From Candidatus Cottocaccamicrobium excrementipullorum (GTDB lineage: Bacteria; Bacillota; Clostridia; Lachnospirales; Lachnospiraceae), in contig DVFL01000041.1 of the NCBI GenBank assembly GCA_018713255.1, positions 1 through 64,000 on the forward strand: a DNA stretch of 64,000 nucleotides. The letters are read 5' to 3'. Shown here piece by piece: positions 1-7,696 of the stretch (the first letter of the stretch is position 1; every line of letters starts with the position of its first letter). Made by a program: the position numbers and the translations under genes. The notes under the pieces were generated by a model. It had not been told where the DNA came from. It saw nothing but the letters and a program-made list of their open reading frames with translations, and made no database searches.

Positions 1-125
1 CCATCGTCAAGTTTATGATCTACACAATATACAAGACCGATTAAAACTGTCTACCGTGTACTCCTTAAAGGTCAAAAAACCCCATAATACACACAAAACA
101 CATCTCAAATTGATAGTACATATAA
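1..125. other. Unassigned sequence joined to the pilin gene
   Basis: This stretch does not continue a normal Flp pilin and does not resemble the adjacent Tad genes. It is AT-rich, and an open frame on the plus strand runs from about position 3 through it and into the complement of the pilin gene. It may be the end of an inserted element or of a rearranged neighbour that lies outside the window. I see no terminal inverted repeat or transposase motif that would name it. Confidence 0.3.
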
Positions 126-204
126 CCACCAAAATCAACACCACCTCAATTACGCCTATCCCATCCTCTTCCCGCAAAAATCTTCTGATATCTTCTTTTC
201 GCAT
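13..204 (-). CDS. Flp-type pilin-like protein with abnormal C-terminus
   Basis: The 63-residue product starts MRKEDIRRFLREEDG and continues into IGVIEVVLILVVI. This is the short leader, the processing site with conserved Glu, and the start of the hydrophobic helix of a clostridial Flp1-type pilin, the subunit that the Tad machine assembles. The ATG at 204 follows AGGAG. It is the last gene of the Tad operon seen here, 89 bp downstream of tadC, and the prepilin peptidase upstream would process it. After the first third of the helix the sequence becomes Cys-rich and atypical (INLRCVLCVLWGF), with no normal pilin tail in any frame. The reading frame was therefore probably broken or fused by a rearrangement near position 125. 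A functional pilin could lie outside the window. Confidence 0.55.
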   Translation of the reverse strand: MRKEDIRRFLREEDGIGVIEVVLILVVICTINLRCVLCVLWGFLTFKEYTVDSFNRSCILCRS

Positions 205-293
205 CCGCCTTCTCCTTTCTGCAGCAATAAATCTACGGTCAATTTCTCCCATTTGCTTTTTATTTTCCGGCTCCAGGCTGTCTTTTCGAGAGA

Positions 294-1562
294 TCAGGAA
301 AAAGATAGAAATGCCGGAACCATTACCATTACCATCACCACCCCCAGCATCATAAACAGCGGAAGGAGAAGTTTTGCTGAAGCCTCTTCCCCCTGTCTCC
401 TGGCCAGATTTTTTCTTTGTTCAAAGGCATCTGTTACCTCCAAAATAAGAAGCTGGCGCAGATTTTTCGCTCCTGTCCGCCGGTTTTGTTCCAACAATCC
501 TGCCAGCTTTAGATAAGGCGGCAGCAGGCATCGGCGCCCGAACTCTTCGTACGCCCTGCCCTCCGGCGTTCCGCTTTTCATCTGATAATACGTCTGTGCC
601 ATCTCTTCATAAGCCGGACGGACCGCATCTCCTCGTTTGCGCCGCTCCAAATAATCTAAAACCATTTTCTCCCAAGCGCTGCTCACCGTCATCCCAGCGC
701 CCAGGAATATTTGAAGCTTTGACACAACCTCAGAATAATCCAGCAAAAGCTGCCTTTCTCTCACTTTCTGTTCCTTCTTTTTTTGGTCGGCTCGCCTGGC
801 ACGCAGATAAACGGCAGCCAAAGGTCCCATAGCCAGAATCCAGAACTGGCCTCCGTCCTCTGCTTTTCGATAACTTAATTCCGCATCCCCCAGGGTTTCC
901 GGAAGATAAAATCCCTCCTGGGTCCTGCTGTCTGTCTCTGCCTGCCGGATCTGCCTGGACAGCTCCTCCCTTGCTTTCTCCGCCTCTGTCTGAACCGGCA
1001 GATAAACCTTCAATGCAAACTCCGTTTCGCGGACGGTTCCAGAAGGCCCCCGGATTTTTCCCTTCAGCTGAACAGGTATTCCTTCCTGCTGTCCTTCTCC
1101 TGCCTGAAGGAGAATCTTACCTGTATCATCCAAAAGATCAGGACGGTCACTGCTCCATTGAATAGAAAAGCCGGTGGACGGCTCTTTGATCAGGAATAAG
1201 GGGCTCTGAATATGAAGCAGATCCTCATTGTCCCCCAAGATCATCTCCTCCAAGCGATTCACCAGATCATCCATAACGGTCTCTTCCTCCTTAAGGGTAT
1301 ACTGTCTTTCCGCCACGGGAATCTCCATCTGAATCTCCTCTTCTCCCGCTCCCTTTACCACTAGTTTCAGTTCCTCCTGGCCCTTTCCGTATTCCTTTCT
1401 GGCCACATACCCCATACGAATAGGATCCTCCTGCCTGACTGCCCAAGAAATCCCAAAGAGCAAAATGCCTGCCAGCACGCAAGCAATTTCCGAAAAGGAT
1501 ATCTGAAGGCTTTTTCCCTTAAACTGGAATGTCAAGTATCCTTTTTGACAGCCAAAATGCAA
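294..1562 (-). CDS. tadC: Type II secretion F-family protein (TadC-like) with Ig-like insert
   Basis: This is an inner-membrane platform protein of the Tad pilus. The C-terminal part (about residues 260-422) is the usual helical GspF/TadC region (LDYSEVVSKLQIFLGAGM) and ends in a hydrophobic helix rich in Val and Met. At 422 residues it is longer than the roughly 300 usual for TadC. The excess is a large segment between a first membrane helix (about 23-42) and a second (about 241-257). Within it, residues around 133-190 have the pattern of an atrophied bacterial Ig-like domain (IQWSSDRPDLL, then G-K-I-L, then a FALKVYLP strand). The start is taken as TTG, because GGGGGTG lies 7 nt upstream and keeps the first helix. 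It overlaps tadB by 44 nt, so the two are probably translationally coupled. Confidence 0.8.
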   Translation of the reverse strand: MHFGCQKGYLTFQFKGKSLQISFSEIACVLAGILLFGISWAVRQEDPIRMGYVARKEYGKGQEELKLVVKGAGEEEIQMEIPVAERQYTLKEEETVMDDLVNRLEEMILGDNEDLLHIQSPLFLIKEPSTGFSIQWSSDRPDLLDDTGKILLQAGEGQQEGIPVQLKGKIRGPSGTVRETEFALKVYLPVQTEAEKAREELSRQIRQAETDSRTQEGFYLPETLGDAELSYRKAEDGGQFWILAMGPLAAVYLRARRADQKKKEQKVRERQLLLDYSEVVSKLQIFLGAGMTVSSAWEKMVLDYLERRKRGDAVRPAYEEMAQTYYQMKSGTPEGRAYEEFGRRCLLPPYLKLAGLLEQNRRTGAKNLRQLLILEVTDAFEQRKNLARRQGEEASAKLLLPLFMMLGVVMVMVMVPAFLSFS

Positions 1563-2385
1563 TTCCGTACACCCCCAGACAAATCGTCATCAGTATTCTC
1601 CCAGCTGCAGTATGATACATCATTTCAAAAAAGCCAGGAGAAGCCTTATCCACATAAATCATTAAAAAAAAGGGAATTAAATTCATAATCCGCTGCTCCA
1701 GCCGCTTAGATGCCGTCATATTGGCAATCTCTTCTCGAACCTGGGCTTTATCTCGAATCACCCCCGCCGTATGATTAATGATGGCGACCAGATCTCCTCC
1801 GCTGCGTTTAGCTGCGGAAAAGACTTGAGCAAAATTCTCCACATCCTCCAGCCCGCTTCGTCCTGCAAACTCAAATAAGACCTGCTCTGCGGTTCGGTTC
1901 ATCTGAATCTGCCTGGTCATGGCGGCAAACTCCCCTCGGATCATCCCCTTCTCCCCAAACAGCATAGCAAGTTCATGGCTGCTGTTGGCTAATGCATTTT
2001 CAATAGAGTACCCTGCGCTCAGATTAGCTGCCAGAATCTGAATTCCTTCTTTAAACTCCTGACTCAGCTGATACCGTCTGGCCTCCTGCAATGCCTTTCG
2101 GTGATACAGCGGGTAACAAAGCCCCAAGGGAAGAAGCAGAAAAAAAATCCTTAAGCTTCGATAAAAAGTATAGGAAACCAGCGCACAAGCTGCAGCTCCT
2201 TCCGCTCCATAACGGAGCCATTCTCCTGGAGAAAGGTGGTATGTTTTATAATTTACAGCCTGCCGCCTTGAGTTTTTCCGTCTTTTGAAGTTTCCCCACC
2301 TGGACAAGGCGGCCTTCCACCCTTTCTCCTGATTCTTTACCGGCTCCGGCTTTCCTGTTCCTAGTCTCCGGCATTTTTCCTTCAC
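1519..2385 (-). CDS. tadB: Type II secretion F-family protein (TadB-like)
   Basis: This is the second GspF-fold platform protein of the Tad system, working with TadC in the inner membrane to couple the CpaF ATPase to pilin assembly. It has two adjacent N-terminal membrane helices (about residues 65-100), then the cytoplasmic helical segment with the family-typical GIQILAANLSAGYSIENAL and FAAAKRSGGDL-like blocks, then a C-terminal membrane pair (IMNLIPFFLMIYVDK and ILMTICLGVYGIAFW). The GTG start at 2385 has GGAGG 6 nt upstream. This places the first 140 nt inside the end of cpaF, in another frame. The N-terminal 55 residues are basic and probably disordered, so initiation further downstream cannot be excluded. 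The 3' end overlaps tadC. Confidence 0.85.
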   Translation of the reverse strand: MKEKCRRLGTGKPEPVKNQEKGWKAALSRWGNFKRRKNSRRQAVNYKTYHLSPGEWLRYGAEGAAACALVSYTFYRSLRIFFLLLPLGLCYPLYHRKALQEARRYQLSQEFKEGIQILAANLSAGYSIENALANSSHELAMLFGEKGMIRGEFAAMTRQIQMNRTAEQVLFEFAGRSGLEDVENFAQVFSAAKRSGGDLVAIINHTAGVIRDKAQVREEIANMTASKRLEQRIMNLIPFFLMIYVDKASPGFFEMMYHTAAGRILMTICLGVYGIAFWLSKRILDIPV

Positions 2386-3592
2386 CCTTTCCCTCCCTTC
2401 TTTCCCTTTCCACGATGTCTTTCTCTATTCCTCCTCCATTCAAGTTCTCTTCCTCCTGAAAAACAAAAAGAGGATTAAGCTGAATCTCTCCCTGGCTCAT
2501 TCCCAGTACTTCAGAAATAGCTAAAACTCTCCGGCTCCTGTCCCGAAGACGTCCCAGATGAATCAAAACGTCAATCGCTGCGCAAATCTGGCTGCGAATG
2601 GCAGTCAAAGGAAGATCCGCCGCCATCAGCACCATGGATTCCAAGCGTGACAGCATATCTTCCGGACTGTTTGCATGTCCCGTTCCCATGCCGCTGTGGC
2701 CAGTATTAAAGGCCGTCAGCAGATCAAAAGCTTCCCCGGAACGGACTTCTCCTACAATTATCCTGTCCGGATTCATCCGGAGAGCCGCCCGAATTAAATC
2801 CCGTATGGTAACTTGGCCTTCTCCTTCACTATTCGCATTTCGGGCCTCCAGCCTTACCAGATTAGGGACCTGCTGAATCTGAAGCTCAGCAGAATCTTCA
2901 ATGGTAATTACCCGCTCCTCCTGAGGAATAAAGGCAGAAAGCGCATTTAAAAAAGTTGTTTTTCCTGAATTCGTCCCGCCGCTGATGAAAATATTATATC
3001 CCGCCCGAACCAGACTCTGCAGAAAACTCGCCCCCTCCGCTGTGATGGAAGAGCTGCAAACCAGTTTCTCCATGGTAATCGGTTCGGGAAACTTCCGAAT
3101 GGTTACCGCCGGACCATCTAAAGACACCGGCGGCAGCACTACATGCACCCGGGAACCATCTTCCAGGCGGGCGTCAACGATGGGATTAGACACATTCACC
3201 ATCCGGTTCACCCGGCTCACAATCTGCTGAATCATATCTTCCAGCTGCTCTTGACTGTCAAAGGACTTGTCCCACAAGAACATTCTGCCTTCCCGTTCAA
3301 TAAAAATCCGGTCCTGCCCATTCACCATAATCTCCGTTACTTTCCGATCATCTACCAGCTCTTGGAGTATTCCCAAGCGGCGGAAGCCGTCAAACAGCCG
3401 AACCCGCAGATCCATTTTTTCTTTCAGGGGGATATACTCTTCCTGACCGAACTCCAAAATGGTATGATCAATCAGCTCCCACAATTCCTCATCATCTACC
3501 GCCTTTCTGCTTTCCAGCTCCGCCATGAGCCTGATCTGCATCCGGCGGCGCAGAGGAATTCCTTTTTCCTCCTCCTGTCTTGCCCTTTCCAC
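2246..3592 (-). CDS. cpaF: CpaF/TadA family pilus assembly ATPase
   Basis: This is the cytoplasmic hexameric ATPase that powers Tad pilus assembly. The Walker A motif GGTNSGKTT lies near residue 205. It is followed by the Asp box (VITIEDSAELQI), Walker B and RAALRMNPDRIIVGEVRS, and the His box GHSGMGTGHANS, all typical of secretion ATPases of the CpaF branch. The N-terminal domain carries VTEIMVNGQDRIFIEREG. The GTG start has GGAGG 6 nt upstream. The C-terminal tail of about 55 residues is highly charged (ERERREGKGEGKMPE) and lies beyond the conserved fold. It overlaps the 5' end of tadB by 140 nt. The gene is 36 nt downstream of the tadZ-like gene. Confidence 0.93.
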   Translation of the reverse strand: MERARQEEEKGIPLRRRMQIRLMAELESRKAVDDEELWELIDHTILEFGQEEYIPLKEKMDLRVRLFDGFRRLGILQELVDDRKVTEIMVNGQDRIFIEREGRMFLWDKSFDSQEQLEDMIQQIVSRVNRMVNVSNPIVDARLEDGSRVHVVLPPVSLDGPAVTIRKFPEPITMEKLVCSSSITAEGASFLQSLVRAGYNIFISGGTNSGKTTFLNALSAFIPQEERVITIEDSAELQIQQVPNLVRLEARNANSEGEGQVTIRDLIRAALRMNPDRIIVGEVRSGEAFDLLTAFNTGHSGMGTGHANSPEDMLSRLESMVLMAADLPLTAIRSQICAAIDVLIHLGRLRDRSRRVLAISEVLGMSQGEIQLNPLFVFQEEENLNGGGIEKDIVERERREGKGEGKMPETRNRKAGAGKESGERVEGRLVQVGKLQKTEKLKAAGCKL

Positions 3593-3627
3593 AGTCTCCC
3601 TCCTCTTTTCGTCTCAGGTACCCTGAA

Positions 3628-4656
3628 CTAATGCCGGGTTCCAGCCGGCCCTCCTGCTGGTCTTCCCTTTAACAGCTGCCGGACAAAATCCCCCAGCTCT
3701 CCCCACAAAAGCTGATCCAGATAATTCTGCCTTCCTCCGAAACTGCTGTGATAAGGAAGGCGTACCTTCTGGATCCGTTCCAGCAGCTCTCCATGTCCAG
3801 AAACCTGAACATACTCCTCAAACTCTTCAACCTTGGCGGCAGAAATCCAATCCTGCTTAACCGGCATGTAAATTCCCTGACAAATTTCCAGGATAGGAAG
3901 AACCTTCCGTCCAAATTGTCCCGCATCCACAATGATTACCTGGTACATCCCTTCCCCGCCGATCTTCAGCAGAAGCTCAGCCATCTCCTCTCCGCTAATC
4001 TGGCATAAGTCCTCAGGATAGCGAACCGGCAGAATATAATCCAGATCATCCCAACTGTAAACTAAAGATTTCAGTCTCGCCCAGTTCAGTCCGCCCTGCT
4101 GGGTGTAATAATACAGCACATCAGAAAAGTCACCTGGGCCCTGCTGATCCATAATCCGGCGCATGCCTGAGCAATCTTCAAAATTCAGGTAAAGTACTCG
4201 TTCCTCTTTTCCCAAAATCTGTCCCATGGTCAAGGCAAAGGAGGTTTTCAGACAACGGTTTACCGGAGAATATACCCCAAGAATCCTGGCAGAAGCTGAA
4301 GAGATCTTCCCCTGAGGACTAAGGGGGCTAGCTCCATAACAAGCCATCACCTCCCGAATAATGTGGTCGGCAGACTGGTACTTATATACGCTGGGACCTT
4401 CCTCTGGACTCTGGACCATTTCTCCATCAGATAAAAGGACAACCTGTCCTGCACCGATCTCCCTGGCTTCATCGGCGGCGCCCACATCTACCAGGAGAAG
4501 TTCGATGGGATTCTCCTGAGCAAAACGCCTAAGCCGTTCCATGCTGGTAAATGCCATCACCGTAAAGGGCATTTTCTCTTTCTGATTCGCTGCTTCTGCA
4601 AACCGTTCTGCAAAAAAAGGATCCACATCATAAACCGCCATCACTCTCTTTTTCAT
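3628..4656 (-). CDS. TadZ/CpaE-like pilus localisation ATPase
   Basis: By family knowledge this is a ParA/MinD-related protein that positions the Tad machine at the membrane. The N-terminal part resembles an atypical receiver domain (AVYDVDPFFAERF and ELLLVDVG). The C-terminal half resembles the MinD-like fold (VLYLNFEDCSG, YQVIIVDAGQFG). The Walker A is degenerate: GVYSPVNRCLKTSFAL stands where a canonical GKGGxGKT would be, so nucleotide use may be weak. I chose the ATG at 4656 because AGGAGG lies 12 nt upstream. An in-frame ATG at 4680 is equally possible and would add 8 residues. It is the first gene after the hairpin repeat, which separates it from the prepilin peptidase. Confidence 0.75.
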   Translation of the reverse strand: MKKRVMAVYDVDPFFAERFAEAANQKEKMPFTVMAFTSMERLRRFAQENPIELLLVDVGAADEAREIGAGQVVLLSDGEMVQSPEEGPSVYKYQSADHIIREVMACYGASPLSPQGKISSASARILGVYSPVNRCLKTSFALTMGQILGKEERVLYLNFEDCSGMRRIMDQQGPGDFSDVLYYYTQQGGLNWARLKSLVYSWDDLDYILPVRYPEDLCQISGEEMAELLLKIGGEGMYQVIIVDAGQFGRKVLPILEICQGIYMPVKQDWISAAKVEEFEEYVQVSGHGELLERIQKVRLPYHSSFGGRQNYLDQLLWGELGDFVRQLLKGRPAGGPAGTRH

Positions 4657-4692
4657 CCAGTATTCTGCCCTCCTGTTCATTCATCTCTTCCC

Positions 4693-4720
4693 GCTGCAAC
4701 TTGCAGCAGTTTTTCCTCCT
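4693..4720 (-). promoter_or_regulatory. SD-like AGGAGG and hairpin before tadZ
   Basis: On the minus strand an AGGAGG (4715-4720) is followed by the inverted repeat GCTGCAA-c-TTGCAGC (4693-4707) and then by the candidate ATG at 4680. The Shine-Dalgarno sequence is too far from either start unless the hairpin folds or a short leader frame is used. Confidence 0.35.
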
Positions 4721-4748
4721 TTATCGCCCAAAAGACCATTTCCATAAT

Positions 4749-4838
4749 ATGAAGTTGGGGTCAAAAGGTCTTTTGCCCCCTATGATACCGGCTTGTTCCG
4801 TGCTTCGCACTCCCACAAGCCTCAAAAACATTCATAAT
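4749..4838 (-). repeat. Hairpin-rich dispersed repeat, copy A
   Basis: This 90-bp sequence is nearly identical to 60210-60298. Read on the minus strand it can fold as an outer closing pair ATGAA/TTCAT, a first hairpin with arms GGCTTGT/ACAAGCC enclosing GTGC-gaa-GCAC, and a second hairpin GGGG-g-CAAAA-gacc-TTTTG-a-CCCC. The 8-bp direct repeat CATAATAT flanks it (4743-4750 and 4833-4840). Deleting the element and one repeat restores a longer prepilin peptidase frame. This points to a small non-autonomous mobile element of MITE or REP type. No transposase is encoded. Confidence 0.8.
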
Positions 4839-5374
4839 ATAAAACACCATCCCCCCTTCCACAAAACACAGACTGCCAGCCCCCAAAAAAGACAAAACAC
4901 CAGAGGGATCACCCCTTCTTTCCCCTCCTTCTCGGGACTGTGATATGCCATTAATTGCTTTAAGTGAATTGTCTGCCGAATATAGGCAGCCAGACGGCAA
5001 AGCCGATCTCCCAGACTTTTTCTAACCACCAGGCGAAAAAGAGACCAGAATGCCCCGATGACCATTCCCGCGCCAATTACCTGAACACCGGAACCAAAAC
5101 CAAGATACCCGCAGATCAGCGCCATACATTTAATATCTGCTGCGCCCATCATGCGGCAAAGAAATAATAGAAAGAACACGCTTACGGTAACAGCAATCCG
5201 AACCAAATATCCCGCCGCCGCAAGCCAGCCACTGTAAATAAAGTAAACAAGTCCTGCTGTAAACCAAAAGGCCAGCCATAAATTGGGAATCCGCCCGGCA
5301 CATAAGTCCCAAATACCTCCTGCAGCCAGGCAAATCACCATGCCGCACACCAACGGCACTTCAACATTTTCCAT
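4832..5374 (-). CDS. tadV: Prepilin peptidase (TadV/CpaA type)
   Basis: This polytopic inner-membrane aspartic peptidase removes the leader of Flp-type pilins. The two catalytic Asp motifs of the family are visible: DLCAGRIPN near residue 23, and GAADIK (the family GxGD-type box) near residue 78. They are spread over about six hydrophobic helices in 180 residues. It is the first gene of the Tad operon on this strand. The ATG at 5374 follows TAAGGAAT. Its last codons, ATA TTA TGA, come from the inserted hairpin repeat. Without the insert the frame would continue as WKWSFGR before a stop, so a short cytoplasmic tail has been lost. Confidence 0.85.
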   Translation of the reverse strand: MENVEVPLVCGMVICLAAGGIWDLCAGRIPNLWLAFWFTAGLVYFIYSGWLAAAGYLVRIAVTVSVFFLLFLCRMMGAADIKCMALICGYLGFGSGVQVIGAGMVIGAFWSLFRLVVRKSLGDRLCRLAAYIRQTIHLKQLMAYHSPEKEGKEGVIPLVFCLFWGLAVCVLWKGGWCFIL

Positions 5375-5551
5375 ATTCCTTACCTGCCTTTCCGGCAGCT
5401 ACTGGATGTATGATTATTATGCCACGAGAAGGGCATTTTGTCAACCTATATTTACAATATTTTCCATTTTAATTGCCATAAATCGTTCCATTTTCTCCAT
5501 TTTTTTGTGTAATTTAACGAATTTTGCCCTCTAATTTCTACTTGTATTATA

Positions 5552-5580
5552 TTGACCATACAATACTTGCATGATAGAAT
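5552..5580 (+). promoter_or_regulatory. Sigma-A type promoter of the ArsR-like gene
   Basis: TTGACC (5552-5557) and TAGAAT (5575-5580) are separated by 17 bp, close to the consensus. The upstream region 5400-5551 is AT-rich and contains no gene. Confidence 0.7.
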
Positions 5581-5591
5581 AAAAACACTTA

Positions 5592-5607
5592 GTTTAAATT
5601 TTTAAAC
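5592..5607 (+). promoter_or_regulatory. Palindromic candidate operator
   Basis: GTTTAAAT-TTTTAAAC is a near-perfect 16-bp palindrome. It starts about 12 bp after the -10 box, overlapping or just following the expected transcription start. This is a typical place for an autorepressor of the downstream winged-helix protein. Binding is inferred only. Confidence 0.5.
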
Positions 5608-5658
5608 CAACGGTCCGCAGTAAACTTTCTGCTTTTAAGAAAGGAGCCAGTCACAGCC

Positions 5659-5982
5659 TTGACCACTAAAGAAGAATTACGAGATGCCTTTCATCAGTGT
5701 ATGCCCCTATTTATTGCCCTAGGCGATGAAGTACGTCTTACCATTATTGAAGCACTGGTGGGGGAACAGCCTTTTGACCGCAGCGGCCTGAATGTTAATC
5801 AGATTACAGAAAAAACCAGCCTGTCCAGACCGGCGATTTCCCATCATCTGAAAATTCTGAAAGAAGCCGGATTAGTAAATGTACGCCAGGAAGGCACGGC
5901 AAACTATTACTATCTGACCATTGCCGAATCTACTCGGATTTTGATGAACCTGGGCTTTCGTCTTCAAGAATACCTGGTATAA
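5659..5982 (+). CDS. ArsR-like winged-helix regulator
   Basis: This is a 107-residue single-domain DNA-binding protein. The helix-turn-helix core is SRPAISHHLKILKEAGLV (about residues 54-71), preceded by LGDEVRLTIIEAL, the classic ArsR-family opening. The following strand pair is QEGTANYYYLT. No cluster of Cys or His suitable for metal sensing is seen (only Cys14), so the ligand is unknown. The TTG start has AAAGGAG 12 nt upstream, and no ATG lies nearby. A palindrome between promoter and gene suggests autoregulation. It is followed at 102 bp by the DUF2508 gene and the glycogen-type enzymes, which may or may not share its control. Confidence 0.8.
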   Translation: MTTKEELRDAFHQCMPLFIALGDEVRLTIIEALVGEQPFDRSGLNVNQITEKTSLSRPAISHHLKILKEAGLVNVRQEGTANYYYLTIAESTRILMNLGFRLQEYLV

Positions 5983-6084
5983 CGCTTAAAAGAAAAGGAA
6001 TCTTGAGGGCACTATACATATTTTTCCATCTTTAAAGCCATACTCTGGAAAAGAACTTTTTAGAAAAGAAAGGATGGTTCATAG

Positions 6085-6435
6085 ATGGAAGAAAGATTTG
6101 CCCAGAGAGGCCGAAAGCAAAAAGGAGAGTTTTCCCCTGAGCTTACCCGGCTGAGACAGCAAATTGAAGAGACTAAGGTGGAGATCAATGCAGCCCGAAA
6201 TCATTTTGAACAGGCTGTGGATCCTACCCTGATTGATTGTTATATTTATGAAATCAACGCGGCTCAGCTGCGCTACCAGTTCCTCCTCAGGCGGTTTAAG
6301 GCTCAGGAGGAGGCCGCTGCTGCCCGTTCACTGACATCACAGGAGGTAACTGAACATGCACACTTGGTACGAAAAAGCCGTTTTCTATCACATGTATCCG
6401 CTGGGAATGACCGGCGCACCCAGAGAGAATCGTGA
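6085..6435 (+). CDS. DUF2508 family protein (YaaL-like)
   Basis: This is a small charged protein of 116 residues. The central region matches my recollection of DUF2508/YaaL: LRQQIEETKVEINAARNHF, then DPTLIDCYIYEINAAQLRYQ and a basic end. It is predicted helical, with no membrane helix or signal peptide, and its function is not known. The ATG follows AAAGGATGG. The last 80 nt overlap the start of the GH13 gene in another frame, so the final 26 residues are constrained by that gene and are not DUF2508-like. Confidence 0.75.
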   Translation: MEERFAQRGRKQKGEFSPELTRLRQQIEETKVEINAARNHFEQAVDPTLIDCYIYEINAAQLRYQFLLRRFKAQEEAAAARSLTSQEVTEHAHLVRKSRFLSHVSAGNDRRTQRES

Positions 6436-7690
6436 AGAACAGACAACCCACCGATTTTCTCAGCTAAACCAGTGGATCCCTCATATCCATGCCCTAGGCT
6501 GCACTGCAGTCTACATCGGTCCTCTGTTTGAATCCTCTACCCATGGCTACGACACACGGGATTACAAGCTGGTAGACCGGCGCTTAGGAGATAATGATGA
6601 TTTTAAGGAATTCGTTTCTCTCTGCCACCAATCCGGCATTAAGGTAGTGGTAGACGGTGTGTTTAACCATACAGGCCGTGAATTTTTTGCTTTTCAAAGC
6701 CTGCAGAAAGAAGGCCCTTCCTCCCCCTACCGCGACTGGTATAAAGGGGTCAATTTCGGTTGGGGTTCCCCGCTGGGGGATTCCTTCAGCTATGAAGCAT
6801 GGCAGGGCCATTTTGAACTTCCCTGTCTGAATCTGCAAAATCCAGCGGTAAAAGATTACCTGTTCCAGGTCATCCATTTCTGGATTCAAGAATTTGATAT
6901 TGACGGCATCCGGCTGGACTGCGCCAATGTTTTGGATTTTACCTTTATGAAAGACATGCGCCGGGCAACCGAATCCATGAAAAAAGACTTCTGGCTTATG
7001 GGAGAGGTAATTCATGGAGATTACGCCCGGTGGGTAAATCCGGAAATGCTTCACTCTGTCACGAATTACGAACTGCACAAAAGCCTCTATTCTGGGTTCA
7101 ACGATCATAACTTTTTCGAGATCGCCCATAATGTCCGTCGCTTAGAGGCAATTCACCGCAAGCTTTACACCTTTGTGGACAATCATGATGAAGACCGTAT
7201 TGCCAGCAAGTTAAAAGACAAAAATCACCTGATGCCCATCTACCTCTGCCTCCTTACCCTTCCAGGCATTCCTTCTATTTATTATGGAGGCGAATGGGCA
7301 GTGGAAGGCACAAGAACGCGGACCAGCGACCAGGCCCTTCGCCCGGCCTTAAGCGCCGATCAGGATAAGGAACTGCACTGCGCTCTCACAGACTGGATCG
7401 CCTGCCTGGGTAAAATTCATGGAGAAAATCCAGAATATCACGATGGGATTTATCAGGAACTTCTGCTGACTAACCGACAGTACGCTTTCGCCCGCCGGGC
7501 AGAAAAAAGCATCTGCATCACCGCAGTCAATAATGACAGTCAGGATGCCGTAATTACGGTACCCGTGCCCATTCAGGCAAGTATCGCCCAGGATCTGATT
7601 AACGGCGGCAGCCTTCCGGTGGAGAACGGAAAGCTTACTCTTTCTCTCCCGGCAAATATGGGAACTGTCCTGAAAATAAGGGAGGATTAA
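6356..7690 (+). CDS. GH13 family alpha-glucosidase/amylase
   Basis: This is a cytoplasmic alpha-glucan-active enzyme with the four GH13 regions: DGVFNH (about residue 100), GIRLDCAN with nucleophile Asp188, GEVIHG with acid/base Glu216, and FVDNHDED with Asp278. It has no signal peptide and no obvious starch-binding domain. The C-terminal 80 residues form the usual small beta domain. At 444 residues it is short for neopullulanase, and nearer to maltodextrin or sucrose-type glucosidases. Substrate cannot be fixed by eye. The ATG has AGGAGGT 8 nt upstream, inside the DUF2508 gene. The stop is 6 nt before glgB, so the two are cotranscribed and likely act on glycogen or maltodextrin. Confidence 0.85.
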   Translation: MHTWYEKAVFYHMYPLGMTGAPRENREEQTTHRFSQLNQWIPHIHALGCTAVYIGPLFESSTHGYDTRDYKLVDRRLGDNDDFKEFVSLCHQSGIKVVVDGVFNHTGREFFAFQSLQKEGPSSPYRDWYKGVNFGWGSPLGDSFSYEAWQGHFELPCLNLQNPAVKDYLFQVIHFWIQEFDIDGIRLDCANVLDFTFMKDMRRATESMKKDFWLMGEVIHGDYARWVNPEMLHSVTNYELHKSLYSGFNDHNFFEIAHNVRRLEAIHRKLYTFVDNHDEDRIASKLKDKNHLMPIYLCLLTLPGIPSIYYGGEWAVEGTRTRTSDQALRPALSADQDKELHCALTDWIACLGKIHGENPEYHDGIYQELLLTNRQYAFARRAEKSICITAVNNDSQDAVITVPVPIQASIAQDLINGGSLPVENGKLTLSLPANMGTVLKIRED

Positions 7691-7696
7691 TTTACC

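Noticed and set aside
1-130. Group II intron or named IS end at the pilin break
   Set aside because: No intron boundary, reverse transcriptase or recognisable terminal inverted repeat is in view.
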